NCBI RefSeq assembly: GCF_003224335.1 | Contig: NZ_QKLF01000004.1 | Coordinates: forward strand, 124,001-188,000 | Length of the DNA: 64,000 nt | Reading direction: 5' to 3' | From: Curtobacterium sp. MCJR17_055 | Lineage (GTDB): Bacteria; Actinomycetota; Actinomycetes; Actinomycetales; Microbacteriaceae | Shown here: positions 17,628 to 26,413 of the stretch, in pieces | Numbering within the stretch: the first letter of the stretch is position 1 | Layout: each line of letters starts with the position of its first letter | The notes under the pieces: model-generated | What the model was told of the DNA's origin: nothing | What the model saw: the letters and a program-made list of their open reading frames with translations, nothing else | Databases searched by the model: none | Program-made: the position numbers and the translations under genes

Positions 17628-18251
17628 ATGTCGCCGAGCAACGAGACCACCGAACGACGGTTCCGCGGACGGATCCTCGGCGCCGGGAGCACTTCCGGCG
17701 TCCGGTTCGTCGTCGGCATGTGGGAGTCGTCCCCGTTCGGCGCGTTCACCGACGTGTTCGTCGAGCTGCCCGACGGGTCGAGCGTGCTCCTCGCTCCCGA
17801 CGAGATCGTCGCCGCCTACGTCTCCGGCACCTACCGGTTCGACGCGGTGTCGGTCGTGGACATCAGCGCCCGACGCACCGCGCGCGGACTCGAACTCGAC
17901 GCCGGGCCCCTCGTCGCCTCGGTCGACGTCGGCACGATCTCCCCGCTCGGTCGGGTGCTCCGCATCGTCCCGAAGCGCATCGCCCGCGACCCGCGGTGGC
18001 TCACCGTGATCGACCCCGTCGCGAAGCTCGTCGCTCCCGGAGCGGGCACCGCCGGCACCGCGGGGGGCGGCCGCCGCGAGTACTACGGCGTCACCGGGGC
18101 GCACGACGTGGTGGGTGTCCGTGGCACCTGGGCGGGGGAGCCCCTCGGGGAGCTCGCGCCCCTGGACCCGCCGGTGCGGTTCGGCTTCGCGTCGCTGCCG
18201 CGGATCCCGCAGGTGGTCGACGTCGAGACGACCATCCGCGAGCGCGCCTGA
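17628..18251 (+). CDS. Hypothetical protein, 207 residues
   Basis: I do not recognise a family. The protein is soluble, mostly beta-strand and loop by composition, with GVRFVVGMWESSPFGAFTDVF early and FDAVSVVDISARR and PLVASVDVGTISPLGR in the centre. No membrane segment or signal peptide is visible. TACCGT lies 7 nt before the ATG (17615-17620), the leaderless arrangement, and codon use matches its neighbours, so it is very probably expressed. Confidence 0.75.
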   Translation: MSPSNETTERRFRGRILGAGSTSGVRFVVGMWESSPFGAFTDVFVELPDGSSVLLAPDEIVAAYVSGTYRFDAVSVVDISARRTARGLELDAGPLVASVDVGTISPLGRVLRIVPKRIARDPRWLTVIDPVAKLVAPGAGTAGTAGGGRREYYGVTGAHDVVGVRGTWAGEPLGELAPLDPPVRFGFASLPRIPQVVDVETTIRERA

Positions 18252-18422
18252 CCGCTGCCGTCCGCGCCGACGCGGCCGGAGCGGCGTCGCGGGGGTGGGA
18301 CGGGCCTCCCGGCAGATGTCCCTCGCGCATCCCGAGCCGATCGGGGCAGACTGGAGGGAACGGTTCGCGTCACGGAGCCGGCCTCGTGCCGGCAGTCGGG
18401 GCGCACGACGCAAAGGAGCATC

Positions 18423-18914
18423 ATGACCGACACCCAGACCGACCACCGCGCCGCCATCTCCGACATCGTCCACGGAGCACGGACGGCACTCCTCACGACC
18501 GTCAGCGCGGACGGCCAGCTGCACGCCCGACCCCTCGCCGTGCAGGACAAGTCCTTCCACGGGACGCTGCGGTTCCTCGTGCAGGACGGCAGCGAGAAGG
18601 TCGAGGACATCGCCCGGAACCCGCACGTCAACGTCGCCATCGAGTCGCAGGGCGGGTACCTCTCCATCGCCGGTACGGCCACCGTCACCGAGGACCGCGC
18701 GGTGGTCGACGAACTCTGGTCACCGTTCGCCGAGGCGTGGTTCCCGGACGGGCGCGACGACCCGTCGATCCGGCTGCTCACGGTGCAGGGTGTCTCGGTC
18801 GAGTACTGGACGCAGGACGCCGGTCCGGTCGGAGGCCTCGTGCAGACCCTCAAGGCCGCGATCGGGCACCAGTCCCAGCCGGACGTCGGCAGTCACGGCA
18901 CGATCGAGGTCTGA
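18423..18914 (+). CDS. Pyridoxamine 5'-phosphate oxidase-family protein
   Basis: The 163-residue split-barrel protein resembles general stress protein 26: RTALLTTVSADGQLHARPLAVQ, LRFLVQDGSEKVEDIARNPHVNV and YLSIAGTATV. Members bind FMN or F420; which one is unclear. A strong ribosome site (AAGGAG) lies 5 nt before the ATG. It is convergent with the membrane glycosyltransferase and shares a terminator with it. Confidence 0.88.
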   Translation: MTDTQTDHRAAISDIVHGARTALLTTVSADGQLHARPLAVQDKSFHGTLRFLVQDGSEKVEDIARNPHVNVAIESQGGYLSIAGTATVTEDRAVVDELWSPFAEAWFPDGRDDPSIRLLTVQGVSVEYWTQDAGPVGGLVQTLKAAIGHQSQPDVGSHGTIEV

Positions 18915-18924
18915 CGGACGTCGC

Positions 18925-18956
18925 CGCCCGGGTCGTGTCCGACACGAGCCCGGGCG
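18925..18956. terminator. Bidirectional terminator hairpin
   Basis: CGCCCGGGTCGTGTC and its near-complement form a GC-rich stem with one bulged base (G at 18948), centred at 18940. It sits between the convergent PPOX-family and membrane glycosyltransferase genes. Confidence 0.55.
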
Positions 18957-18971
18957 CCGGCGACGGTCCCG

Positions 18972-20213
18972 TCAGGGCGGGCCGAGCAGCCAGAGGAGCG
19001 CGACGAACACCGGCTGCAGCACCAGGGCGCCGGCCACCAGCGTCCACCGCAGTCCCGGCTTCGCAACCAGCTCCGGCGACCCCATCAGCGGCGCGAGGGG
19101 CATGAGCAGCCGGGGCGTGGACGCCATCGGCAGCGACACCGCGAAGACGTACAGCGCGTACCCCGCGGCGAACACCACCGTGGTGGTCCCGAGCTGCCGG
19201 GTGGAGCGGCGCGACAACCACAGCGGGTAGAGGACGAGCAGGAGCACGACGAGGAGCACGCCGCCGACGCCGAGCCACTTCGCGGTGGTGAGGAACCACG
19301 GCGACAGCGGCACGAAGTGCACCCGGCCGATGAAGTTCACCCACCAGGACATCTCGGTCGCGAGGTACGCGTCCGGACGACCGGTCGCCCAGGCCGCGAT
19401 GACCGGCCACGCCGATCCCGCCGCCGCCATGACGAGCCCGGCGACGACGACCTTGACCCGCTCCGCGACCGGGAACCCGTCGAGCGACCGGGCGCCCGTC
19501 CGCCGCGCCGCGAAGTACCGGAGGAGCGCGAGCACACCGAGCGTCAGCGGGATGGCGAGCGCACCGGGACGGGTGAACGCGGCGACGACCCCGAGGACGG
19601 TGAGCAGCCCGTACCGCCGTCGTTCCATCGCCAGCAGCGCCCCGAAGGTCAGCGCCAGGAAGGCGGTCTCGGCGTACCCGACCTGCAGCAGGAACGACAG
19701 CGGACCGCACGTGAAGAAGAAGACCGCCCACAGTGCCGCGGTCGCACCGGCGTGCTCCTGGACGAGGCGGTGCAGCAGGAACGTCGCGACGAGGCCGGCG
19801 ACGATCGCGACGGTCGGGGCGCCGATGGTGAACGGCAGACCGGTCGACACGGTGAGGAGCCGGATGGTGAACGGGAACGCGGGCAGGAACGCCCAGGCGT
19901 TCTGGGCGACGTGTCCGGTGGCGTCGATCGGCAGGACCGAGGGGTACCCGTGCAGCGAGATCGCCTCGTAGTACTGCCCGTCCCACGACGTCAGGAACGC
20001 CGTGAACCCGTGGTCGTTGCCCCAGATGGCATTGTCCGGCTGCACGCGCGAGACGAGTGGGTACACGACCATCAGCCACATCGTCGACACCAGGCGCCCG
20101 ACGGTCCAGAGCAGCAGGACCGCCGACCACGCCGGCAGGCTGACGACCGTGTCGACCACGCGGCGACGACCCGCGGCGACCGAGCCGGTGAGGACCCCGT
20201 CCAGGCGGCTCAT
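18972..20213 (-). CDS. Polytopic membrane protein, PIG-V/mannosyltransferase-like
   Basis: The 413-residue protein has about ten hydrophobic segments. The first loop carries TSWDGQYYEAISLHGYP, a W-D-x2-YY pattern typical of GT-C glycosyltransferases of the PIG-V type, where the Asp lies near the polyprenyl-sugar donor. LQVGYAETAFLAL fits the same group. Products may decorate wall polymers or proteins (inference). The ATG at 20213 follows the TACCGT hexamer by about 40 nt. Confidence 0.75.
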   Translation of the reverse strand: MSRLDGVLTGSVAAGRRRVVDTVVSLPAWSAVLLLWTVGRLVSTMWLMVVYPLVSRVQPDNAIWGNDHGFTAFLTSWDGQYYEAISLHGYPSVLPIDATGHVAQNAWAFLPAFPFTIRLLTVSTGLPFTIGAPTVAIVAGLVATFLLHRLVQEHAGATAALWAVFFFTCGPLSFLLQVGYAETAFLALTFGALLAMERRRYGLLTVLGVVAAFTRPGALAIPLTLGVLALLRYFAARRTGARSLDGFPVAERVKVVVAGLVMAAAGSAWPVIAAWATGRPDAYLATEMSWWVNFIGRVHFVPLSPWFLTTAKWLGVGGVLLVVLLLVLYPLWLSRRSTRQLGTTTVVFAAGYALYVFAVSLPMASTPRLLMPLAPLMGSPELVAKPGLRWTLVAGALVLQPVFVALLWLLGPP

Positions 20214-20335
20214 GCGCGCGGTCCGCAGAGGTCGGGGTGGGCAGACGGCACAACTCCACGGTAGTCGTCGCTCGCTGGGGAAGGGGGACACCTCGCGTCA
20301 CGGATCACGCAGCGGTCCGACTAGCATCCGGAGCG

Positions 20336-21760
20336 ATGACGACGACGACACGACGGACGAGCAGCACGGCGGTCGCCGTGCTCGTGGCGGGCACCTTCTT
20401 CATGGAGCTCCTGGACGGGACGATCCTGGCCACGGCGGCACCGGCGATGGGGCGCGACCTCGGCGTCGACTCCGCCGCCGTCGGTGTCGCGATCACCGCC
20501 TACCTCGTCACCCTGGCCGTGTTCATCCCGGTCAGCGGGTGGATCACCGACCGCGTCGGGTCCCGGACCGTCTTCGTGGGCGCGATCGCGCTGTTCACGC
20601 TCGCCTCGGCGCTCTGCGCCGCCTCGACCGGACTCGTCGAGCTGACGCTGTGGCGGATCCTGCAGGGCCTCGGCGGTGCGCTGATGGTGCCGGTCGGGAG
20701 GCTCGTGGTGCTCCGCAGCGCCGGTCGCGACCAGCTCGTCACGGCGATCGCGATCCTGACGTGGCCCGCGCTCGCGGCGCCGATCATCGCGCCGTTCCTC
20801 GGCGGGGTGCTCGTCGACACGCTGTCCTGGCACTGGATCTTCCTCGTCAACATCCCGCTCGGGGTGGTGGCCGTCGTCGCGGCGCTCGTCCTCGTCCCGC
20901 AGGAGCGTGCGCCGGAGCGGGTGCCGTTCGACTGGCGCGGGTCGGTGCTCGCCTGCCTCGGGCTCGGCGCGCTCGTCGTCATGGCGTCGTTGCTCGCCCT
21001 CGAGACCGTGCCCGTCGTGCCGGCCGTCGTCGCCGGCGTCGTCGGTGCGGGATGCACCTGGCTCGCGATCCGGCACTTCCGCCGGGCACCGCACCCGATC
21101 ATGGGGCTCGACGCGTTCCGGCTCGAGACCTTCCGTGTCTCACACGCAGGCGGCAGCCTGTTCCGCCTGGCGGTGTCCGCGGTGCCGTTCGTGCTGCCGC
21201 TGCTCTTCCAGGACGCCTGGGGGTGGACCGCACTCGAGGCCGGGTCCGCCGTCCTCTGGGTCTTCGTCGGCAACCTCGGCATCAAGCCCGCGACCACGCC
21301 GTTCCTGCGCTGGTGGGGGTACCGTCCGGTCATCGTCGTGTCCTCCGCCCTCGCGGCGCTGTCCGTCCTGGCGATGGTGTTCCTCACACCGGAGACGCCG
21401 TTCTGGCTGCTCGCGGTCCTCCTCGTCGTCAGCGGTGCCGCACGGTCGGTGGGCTTCACCGCGTACAACACGATCGCGTTCGCGGACGTGGAGCAGCCGG
21501 ACATGACCGCCGCGAACACGCTGTCCTCGACGCTGCAGCAGACCGCGGCCGGGTTCGGGGTCGCCGTCGTCGCCGTCGTGCTCCGGGCCGCGTCGGGCGT
21601 CGGCGGGGAGGGGCTCGCCGGTACGGCGCCGTACGAGGTCGCCTTCGGCGTGATCACGGTCCTGCTGCTCGTCGCCTGCGTCGAGGGGCTGCTCATGAGC
21701 CGGACCGCGGGGGAGACCGTCCGTCCGACCCGCCGCGTACGGGAGCCGGCGGGGCGCTGA
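20336..21760 (+). CDS. MFS multidrug efflux transporter, DHA2 type
   Basis: The 474-residue protein has about 14 transmembrane segments. Signatures include FFMELLDGTILATAAPAMGRDL in helix 1 with the conserved Asp, WITDRVGSRTVF between helices 2 and 3, and WRILQGLGGALMVPVGR in helix 4. It should be a proton-coupled drug or metabolite exporter. TAGCAT lies 8 nt before the ATG, so the leader is minimal. It is divergent from the glycosyltransferase. Confidence 0.92.
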   Translation: MTTTTRRTSSTAVAVLVAGTFFMELLDGTILATAAPAMGRDLGVDSAAVGVAITAYLVTLAVFIPVSGWITDRVGSRTVFVGAIALFTLASALCAASTGLVELTLWRILQGLGGALMVPVGRLVVLRSAGRDQLVTAIAILTWPALAAPIIAPFLGGVLVDTLSWHWIFLVNIPLGVVAVVAALVLVPQERAPERVPFDWRGSVLACLGLGALVVMASLLALETVPVVPAVVAGVVGAGCTWLAIRHFRRAPHPIMGLDAFRLETFRVSHAGGSLFRLAVSAVPFVLPLLFQDAWGWTALEAGSAVLWVFVGNLGIKPATTPFLRWWGYRPVIVVSSALAALSVLAMVFLTPETPFWLLAVLLVVSGAARSVGFTAYNTIAFADVEQPDMTAANTLSSTLQQTAAGFGVAVVAVVLRAASGVGGEGLAGTAPYEVAFGVITVLLLVACVEGLLMSRTAGETVRPTRRVREPAGR

Positions 21761-21945
21761 CGGGGCGGTGCGGGGCGCCAGCGGCGGGGTCGACCGGCAC
21801 GCGGTCGGGTCGTCACCGATCGTCCACCGCCACGTCACGTGTCCGCGATCCGCACCGCGCTACAGTCTCAGCAACCTGCTGCGGTGTCCGAGTACCGTGA
21901 CCGCCGCAGGAGAGAGGGCCGATCGGGCCCGGAACGGAAGGCAGC

Positions 21946-22722
21946 ATGGCGGCGCCACAGGAACAGGCAACGACAGACTCGACCACCGAGGTCCGGCAGA
22001 CCGCCCTGCGCGTCGTGAGCTACAACCTCCGTGAGCACACCGCGAACAGCGAGCTCGCGGCTCTCGCCGAGTCCTCCCAGGCCGACGTGCTCTGCGTGCA
22101 GGAGTGCGACAGCACCGACCTCGCCACGTCCGTCGGCGGCCTGACCCTCGCCGCGTCCACCCAGGCGAACCGGCTCGGCCTCGCCATCTACAAGCGCGAC
22201 GACCGGTTCGACGTCCGCGACCTCGGCATCCACTCGCTGCAGAAGTCCCTGCACGACCGGGTGCTGTCACCCGCGCACGAGCGCCTCATCGCCATGCACC
22301 TGTACGACCGGGAAGCCGACACCGAGGTCATCGTCGCGTCCTTCCACGCCTCGCCCCTGACGGCGACGAACTCGTTGCGCCGCAAGCAGATCGAGGCCGC
22401 GCACGACTTCGTCCGCGACCTGTCGAGCGAGGCCCCGGCGATCATGGTCGGCGACTTCAACTACCCGTGGTTCCAGACGAACCTGCGTCGGAAGATCGAG
22501 GAGTCCGGCTTCGCGCTGTCCCTGTCCGACCAGCCGACGTACCTGCGCTACCGCAAGTTCACCGGCCACTTCGACTTCGCCACGAGTGTCGGCCTGCACA
22601 TCGCCGGGGTCGAGACCCTGCCCGCGGGCATCTCCGACCACCGGCCGATCCTGGTCCGCGCGGACTACGAGGAGCCCGCCGCGGTGGAGGCCCCGGCCGC
22701 GGAGGACGCGCCCGCCGCGTAG
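21946..22722 (+). CDS. Endonuclease/exonuclease/phosphatase family protein
   Basis: The 258-residue protein keeps the EEP active-site set: N27 (YNLR), E53 (QECD), D170 and N172 (GDFN), and D231-H232 (SDHRP). The family cleaves phosphodiester bonds in nucleic acids, phosphoinositides or sphingolipids with a divalent metal. No signal peptide is present, so an intracellular nucleotide or nucleic-acid substrate is more likely. A TACAGT hexamer at 21861-21866 may be its -10. The C-terminus is an Ala/Glu/Pro tail. Confidence 0.87.
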   Translation: MAAPQEQATTDSTTEVRQTALRVVSYNLREHTANSELAALAESSQADVLCVQECDSTDLATSVGGLTLAASTQANRLGLAIYKRDDRFDVRDLGIHSLQKSLHDRVLSPAHERLIAMHLYDREADTEVIVASFHASPLTATNSLRRKQIEAAHDFVRDLSSEAPAIMVGDFNYPWFQTNLRRKIEESGFALSLSDQPTYLRYRKFTGHFDFATSVGLHIAGVETLPAGISDHRPILVRADYEEPAAVEAPAAEDAPAA

Positions 22723-22997
22723 CCGCCCGCCGCGTAGCCGAACGACGCGCCGCGCACCTTGCGCGGGGTCGCACGACCTGCCGCTGCCCCTGCCGGTCGG
22801 CGGCACATCGTGCGACCCCACCCGGTCCATCTGGCGGGCCGACGGCGGTCCCGTGGCGGAGGCAGGGCCTCCAGGCCGCGTCAGCGTCCGCCGGGGTCGC
22901 ACGACATGCCGCGCGCGTGCCGCCGAGGTTCCGGGATCCCGGCATCTCGGCGCGCGAGATGCCGGAATCGCGGAACCTGGCGGGCCGGCGGGTCGGC
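22723..22997. repeat. Cluster of REP-like intergenic repeats
   Basis: Three copies of the 20-mer GGGGTCGCACGANNTGCCGC occur here: direct at 22765-22784, inverted at 22800-22819, and direct at 22893-22912. The first two can fold into a 12-bp perfect stem (22765-22776 with 22808-22819). A 6-bp hairpin (22858-22872) and the 24-bp hairpin at 22926-22978 follow. No ORF is credible in this stretch. Confidence 0.6.
22926..22978. terminator. 24-bp hairpin between convergent genes
   Basis: AGGTTCCGGGATCCCGGCAT and the next four bases pair with 22955-22978 with two mismatches, around a 5-nt loop. It is placed to stop both the EEP gene and metI transcripts. Confidence 0.6.
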
Positions 22998-23669
22998 TCA
23001 GCGGCGGAGCGTCGCCCGCGCCAACCGGTTGCCGACGAACTGGCCGAGCTGGACGATCACGACGATCGCCGCCACGGACACGTAGACGACCCACCAGTCG
23101 TACCGCTGCGACCCGTACGTGATCGCGTACTCACCGAGGCCACCGCCACCGACGAGCGCACCCTGCGCGGTCATGTCGACGATGCCGATGTAGATGAACG
23201 TGTAGCCGAGGATGAGCGGCCCGAGGCCCTCGGGGATGAGCACCGTCAGCAGGATCGACACCGGGTGCGCCCCGGAGGCCCGTGCCGCCTCGACGACGCC
23301 GGGGTCGACCGCCAGCAGGTTCTGCTCGACGATGCGCGACACCGCGAACGCCGCCGCGAGCGAGATCGCGAACGTCACCGCGGGGACACCGATCGTCGTC
23401 TGCACGACCACGCGGGAGAGCGGGGCGATCGCGGCCAGGAAGATCACGAACGGGATCGGTCGCACCAGGTTCACGACCAGGTTGATGACCGTGTACGCGC
23501 CGCGGTTGCCGAGCAGGTTGCCCGGTCTGGTGGCGTAGAGCAGCAGGCCGAGCGCGAGTCCGATGACCCCGGCGATGACGAGTGACACGAGGGACATGAC
23601 GATCGTGTCGCGGATCGCGGCGAGGAACACGTCGAAGGTGTCGATGACGCTCTGGAACGAGTTGTTCAT
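22998..23669 (-). CDS. metI: Methionine ABC transporter permease
   Basis: The 223-residue MetI-type permease has five hydrophobic segments and the BPD_transp motif EAARASGAHPVSILLTVLIPEGLGPLI (about 130-157), which docks on the ATPase. It imports methionine together with MetN and MetQ. The ATG overlaps the metN stop by 4 nt. The gene order on the coding strand is metQ-metN-metI. Confidence 0.94.
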   Translation of the reverse strand: MNNSFQSVIDTFDVFLAAIRDTIVMSLVSLVIAGVIGLALGLLLYATRPGNLLGNRGAYTVINLVVNLVRPIPFVIFLAAIAPLSRVVVQTTIGVPAVTFAISLAAAFAVSRIVEQNLLAVDPGVVEAARASGAHPVSILLTVLIPEGLGPLILGYTFIYIGIVDMTAQGALVGGGGLGEYAITYGSQRYDWWVVYVSVAAIVVIVQLGQFVGNRLARATLRR

Positions 23670-24703
23670 GCGCGTGCCTCCTCGTCGACGGTGATGCCGC
23701 CGGCTCGCAGTGCTGCCACGGCCCGGTCGGTGGCGGTGTCGGACCCGCCCAGTTCGTAGGTGAGCGACCCGATCCGGCGCTCCCGGATCTCGGTGACCCC
23801 GCCGAACACGAGCTCCGCGGTGACCCCGGCATCGCGGAACGCCTGGTCGATGCGCGCCTGCAGACCGGTCTCGTCGGTGATCCGCACGGACACGAGGCGT
23901 CCCGGGTGGCGCTCGCGCAACCGGGTGACGGTCTCGGCGGACGGGCGGTCGTGGAGTGCGGTGCGCACGAAGCGCTGGGCGGCGCCGGTGGTCGGGGCGG
24001 AGAACACGTCGTACACGTCCCCGACCTCGACGACCCGGCCCTGCTCCATCACGGCGACCCGGTCGGCGATCCGGCGGACGGCGTCCATCTCGTGCGTGAT
24101 GACGATGATCGTCACACCGAGCTCGCGGTTCACGCGGCGGAGGAGCGCGAGCACCTCGGACGTGGTCTCCGGGTCGAGGGCGCTCGTGGCTTCGTCGGCG
24201 AGGAGCAGCTCGGGGTTCGAGGCGAGGGCACGGGCGATGCCCACGCGCTGCTTCTGACCGCCGGACAGCTGTTCCGGGTAGGCGTGTGCACGGTCGAGCA
24301 GACCGACGAAGTCGAGCAGCTCGGCGACGCGGCGGTCGCGTTCGGCCTTGGCGACGCCGGCGACCTTGAGCGGGTACGCGACGTTCCCGGCGATCGTGCG
24401 GGAGCGGAACAGGTTGAACTGCTGGAAGACCATCCCGATCCGGCGACGTGCGGTGCGCCGGTCGCGCTCGGGGATCGCGGTGAGTTCCTGACCGGCGACC
24501 GTGACCGTGCCCGAGGTGGGCAGCTCGAGTGCGTTGACGAGTCGGACCAGGGTGGACTTGCCAGCACCGGAGTAGCCGATGACGCCGAGGACCTCTCCCT
24601 GGTGGACGTCGAGGTCGACACCCTCGACCGCGGTGACGGTCTCTCCGGTGTCGGCGCGGCGGTAGCTCTTGGTGACGCCGCGGAGTTCGACGAGGGCGGC
24701 CAC
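23666..24703 (-). CDS. metN: Methionine ABC transporter ATP-binding protein
   Basis: The 345-residue ATPase has Walker A GYSGAGKST (43-51), Q-loop FQQFNLF, signature LSGGQ (146-150) and Walker B LLLADE (166-171). A C-terminal NIL domain (about 265-345) is the methionine-sensing regulatory domain of MetN. The GTG at 24703 overlaps the last base of the metQ stop; longer readings run back through metQ and are not credible. Confidence 0.94.
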   Translation of the reverse strand: MAALVELRGVTKSYRRADTGETVTAVEGVDLDVHQGEVLGVIGYSGAGKSTLVRLVNALELPTSGTVTVAGQELTAIPERDRRTARRRIGMVFQQFNLFRSRTIAGNVAYPLKVAGVAKAERDRRVAELLDFVGLLDRAHAYPEQLSGGQKQRVGIARALASNPELLLADEATSALDPETTSEVLALLRRVNRELGVTIIVITHEMDAVRRIADRVAVMEQGRVVEVGDVYDVFSAPTTGAAQRFVRTALHDRPSAETVTRLRERHPGRLVSVRITDETGLQARIDQAFRDAGVTAELVFGGVTEIRERRIGSLTYELGGSDTATDRAVAALRAGGITVDEEARA

Positions 24704-25665
24704 TACTCCGCTGCCGCCTTCGCGTCCTGCTCGACGGTGGCGAGCTCGTCCTGCAGCTCGGCGGCGTCCTGGTCGCGGGAGACCGCGTCCGGGTAGTCCT
24801 GCTTGAACGCCTTCTGCACGGCGTCGTCCTGGAACAGCTCGGCCAGTTCGAGGTACGTCTTGTTCGTCTTGTCCTCGTTGCGGACCGCGAAGACGTTCAC
24901 GTACGGGGCGGCGGAGGAGCTCGTCGGGTCGTCGGTGAAGACCTTGTCCGACGCGGGGAGCCCGGCGGCGGTCGCGAAGTTGTTGTTGACCACGGCGGCC
25001 TGCACGGAACCCTGCTGCAGGGCGTTGGCGGTCTGCGAGGCGTCGAGCGGCTGCACGTCGACCTTGGCCGACTCGATGTCGTCCGTGGTCGAGAAGGCGC
25101 TGCCGCCGTCCTGCAACTCGAGCAGCTTCGCGGCCTGCAGCACGAGCAGGGCGCGGGCCTCGTTGATGGCGTCGTTCGGGATGGCGACCTTCGCGCCCTC
25201 GGGCAGTTCGGACGGCTCGTCGACCTTCGTCGCGTACAGCGGGAGCGGGTAGACGGCGGTGGAGCCGATCGGCTGCAGGTCGTCCTTCGAGGTCACGTTG
25301 TAGTTCGCCAGGTACTGGATGTGCTGGAACTGGTTGATGTCGACCTGCCCGTCCTTGAGCGCGGGGTTCGGCAGCGAGTAGTCGGCGAAGTTCGTCAGCT
25401 CGACGGTGACGTTCAACCGTTCCTTCGCGAGCTCCGTGTAGGTCTTCCAGTAGGGCAGCGCCTTGTCCGCGACGCCGATGGTGACGGTCTGGGCCTTCCG
25501 GTCGGACCCGGACCCGGCGGCTCCGGCCTGCTCGGAGCCGCCACCGCGGACGGCGACGACCACGAGGGCGACGACGATCGCGACGACGACGACTGCGGCC
25601 GCGACGATCCACCCGATGGGGCGCTTGCGCTTCGGACGGTCGGGCAGGACGGGTGCGGCGGTCAT
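24703..25665 (-). CDS. metQ: Methionine-binding protein, membrane-anchored NlpA/MetQ type
   Basis: The 320-residue substrate-binding protein has the NlpA fold: VTIGVADKALPYWKTYTELA, NQFQHIQYL and AIPNDAINEARALLVLQ. Unlike ordinary MetQ lipoproteins there is no lipobox cysteine; the N-terminus is a basic stretch (PKRKRP) and one long transmembrane helix (about 18-38). It is therefore probably tethered by an uncleaved helix. The ATG at 25665 gives this arrangement. Transport of methionine is inferred from MetN's NIL domain and operon order. Confidence 0.9.
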   Translation of the reverse strand: MTAAPVLPDRPKRKRPIGWIVAAAVVVVAIVVALVVVAVRGGGSEQAGAAGSGSDRKAQTVTIGVADKALPYWKTYTELAKERLNVTVELTNFADYSLPNPALKDGQVDINQFQHIQYLANYNVTSKDDLQPIGSTAVYPLPLYATKVDEPSELPEGAKVAIPNDAINEARALLVLQAAKLLELQDGGSAFSTTDDIESAKVDVQPLDASQTANALQQGSVQAAVVNNNFATAAGLPASDKVFTDDPTSSSAAPYVNVFAVRNEDKTNKTYLELAELFQDDAVQKAFKQDYPDAVSRDQDAAELQDELATVEQDAKAAAE

Positions 25666-25832
25666 GGGTGCTCCTCGTGAGGGGGTCGCCCTGGTGGCAG
25701 GGACGGGTGCTGTCGGGTCCTCGGTCCGGTGTCGTCCGGCGGGGACTCCACGAGTGTGCACGGCGACGCGGACACGGTCGATTCGCGTTCCGTCGTGTTA
25801 CGGGCGGCGTCCCCGGCGGGCAGGCTCGGAGT

Positions 25833-26330
25833 GTGCGCAGCATCGAACTCGTCCTCGACCCGGCCGCCGAGCGGGCCGTGCGCGACCTCTGGGATGCGCT
25901 GGTCGACGCCGACCTGCCGAGCATGGGCCGCCACACCTCGGCGACGAACGCGCCGCACGTCACGCTCGCGGCCGGGGACACCCTGCCCGTGCCGCCCGGC
26001 TTCGACGTGGCGCTGCCGTCGACCGTGCGCCCCGCCGGGCTCCTGCTCTTCCCGGCCGGCCCCGGTCGGCACGTGCTCGGGGTCGGCGTCGTGGTCGACC
26101 GCGCGCTCGCCGCCTTCCACGAGGCGGTGCACCGCGTGGCCCCCGGTGGCGTCGACACCTCGCTGCCCGGCCGGTGGGCACCGCACCTGACGCTCGCCCG
26201 GCACCCACGGGACGTCGACCTGCCCCGGATGCTCGAGGTGCTCGCGGCCGTGCCGCTCCCCGAGGAACTCGGCGTCGCCGGGGTGCGTCACTGGGACGGG
26301 GAGACGAAGACGGTCACCACCGTCGGCTGA
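25833..26330 (+). CDS. 2'-5' RNA ligase superfamily protein
   Basis: The 165-residue protein has the two HxT motifs of the 2H phosphoesterase fold: H42-V-T44 (APHVTL) and H118-L-T120 (APHLTL). Members hydrolyse cyclic phosphodiesters or ligate RNA ends; the bacterial role is uncertain. The GTG start lies 6 nt after a CAGGCT hexamer (25821-25826), suggesting a leaderless transcript, and is preferred over an in-frame ATG much further upstream that overlaps metQ. Confidence 0.82.
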   Translation: MRSIELVLDPAAERAVRDLWDALVDADLPSMGRHTSATNAPHVTLAAGDTLPVPPGFDVALPSTVRPAGLLLFPAGPGRHVLGVGVVVDRALAAFHEAVHRVAPGGVDTSLPGRWAPHLTLARHPRDVDLPRMLEVLAAVPLPEELGVAGVRHWDGETKTVTTVG

Positions 26331-26394
26331 CGTCGGCGACCGGTCGCAGGCGCTCCGTCAGGTCGCCGCAGCCGACGCACCGGCCGCGCCACGG

Positions 26395-26408
26395 GCCTCC
26401 CGGGAGGC
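26395..26408. terminator. Short palindrome between convergent genes
   Basis: GCCTCCCGGGAGGC is a perfect 14-bp palindrome from the GGGCCTCCCG repeat family. It lies between the RNA ligase-like gene and the alditol oxidase. Confidence 0.35.
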
Positions 26409-26413
26409 ACGGC

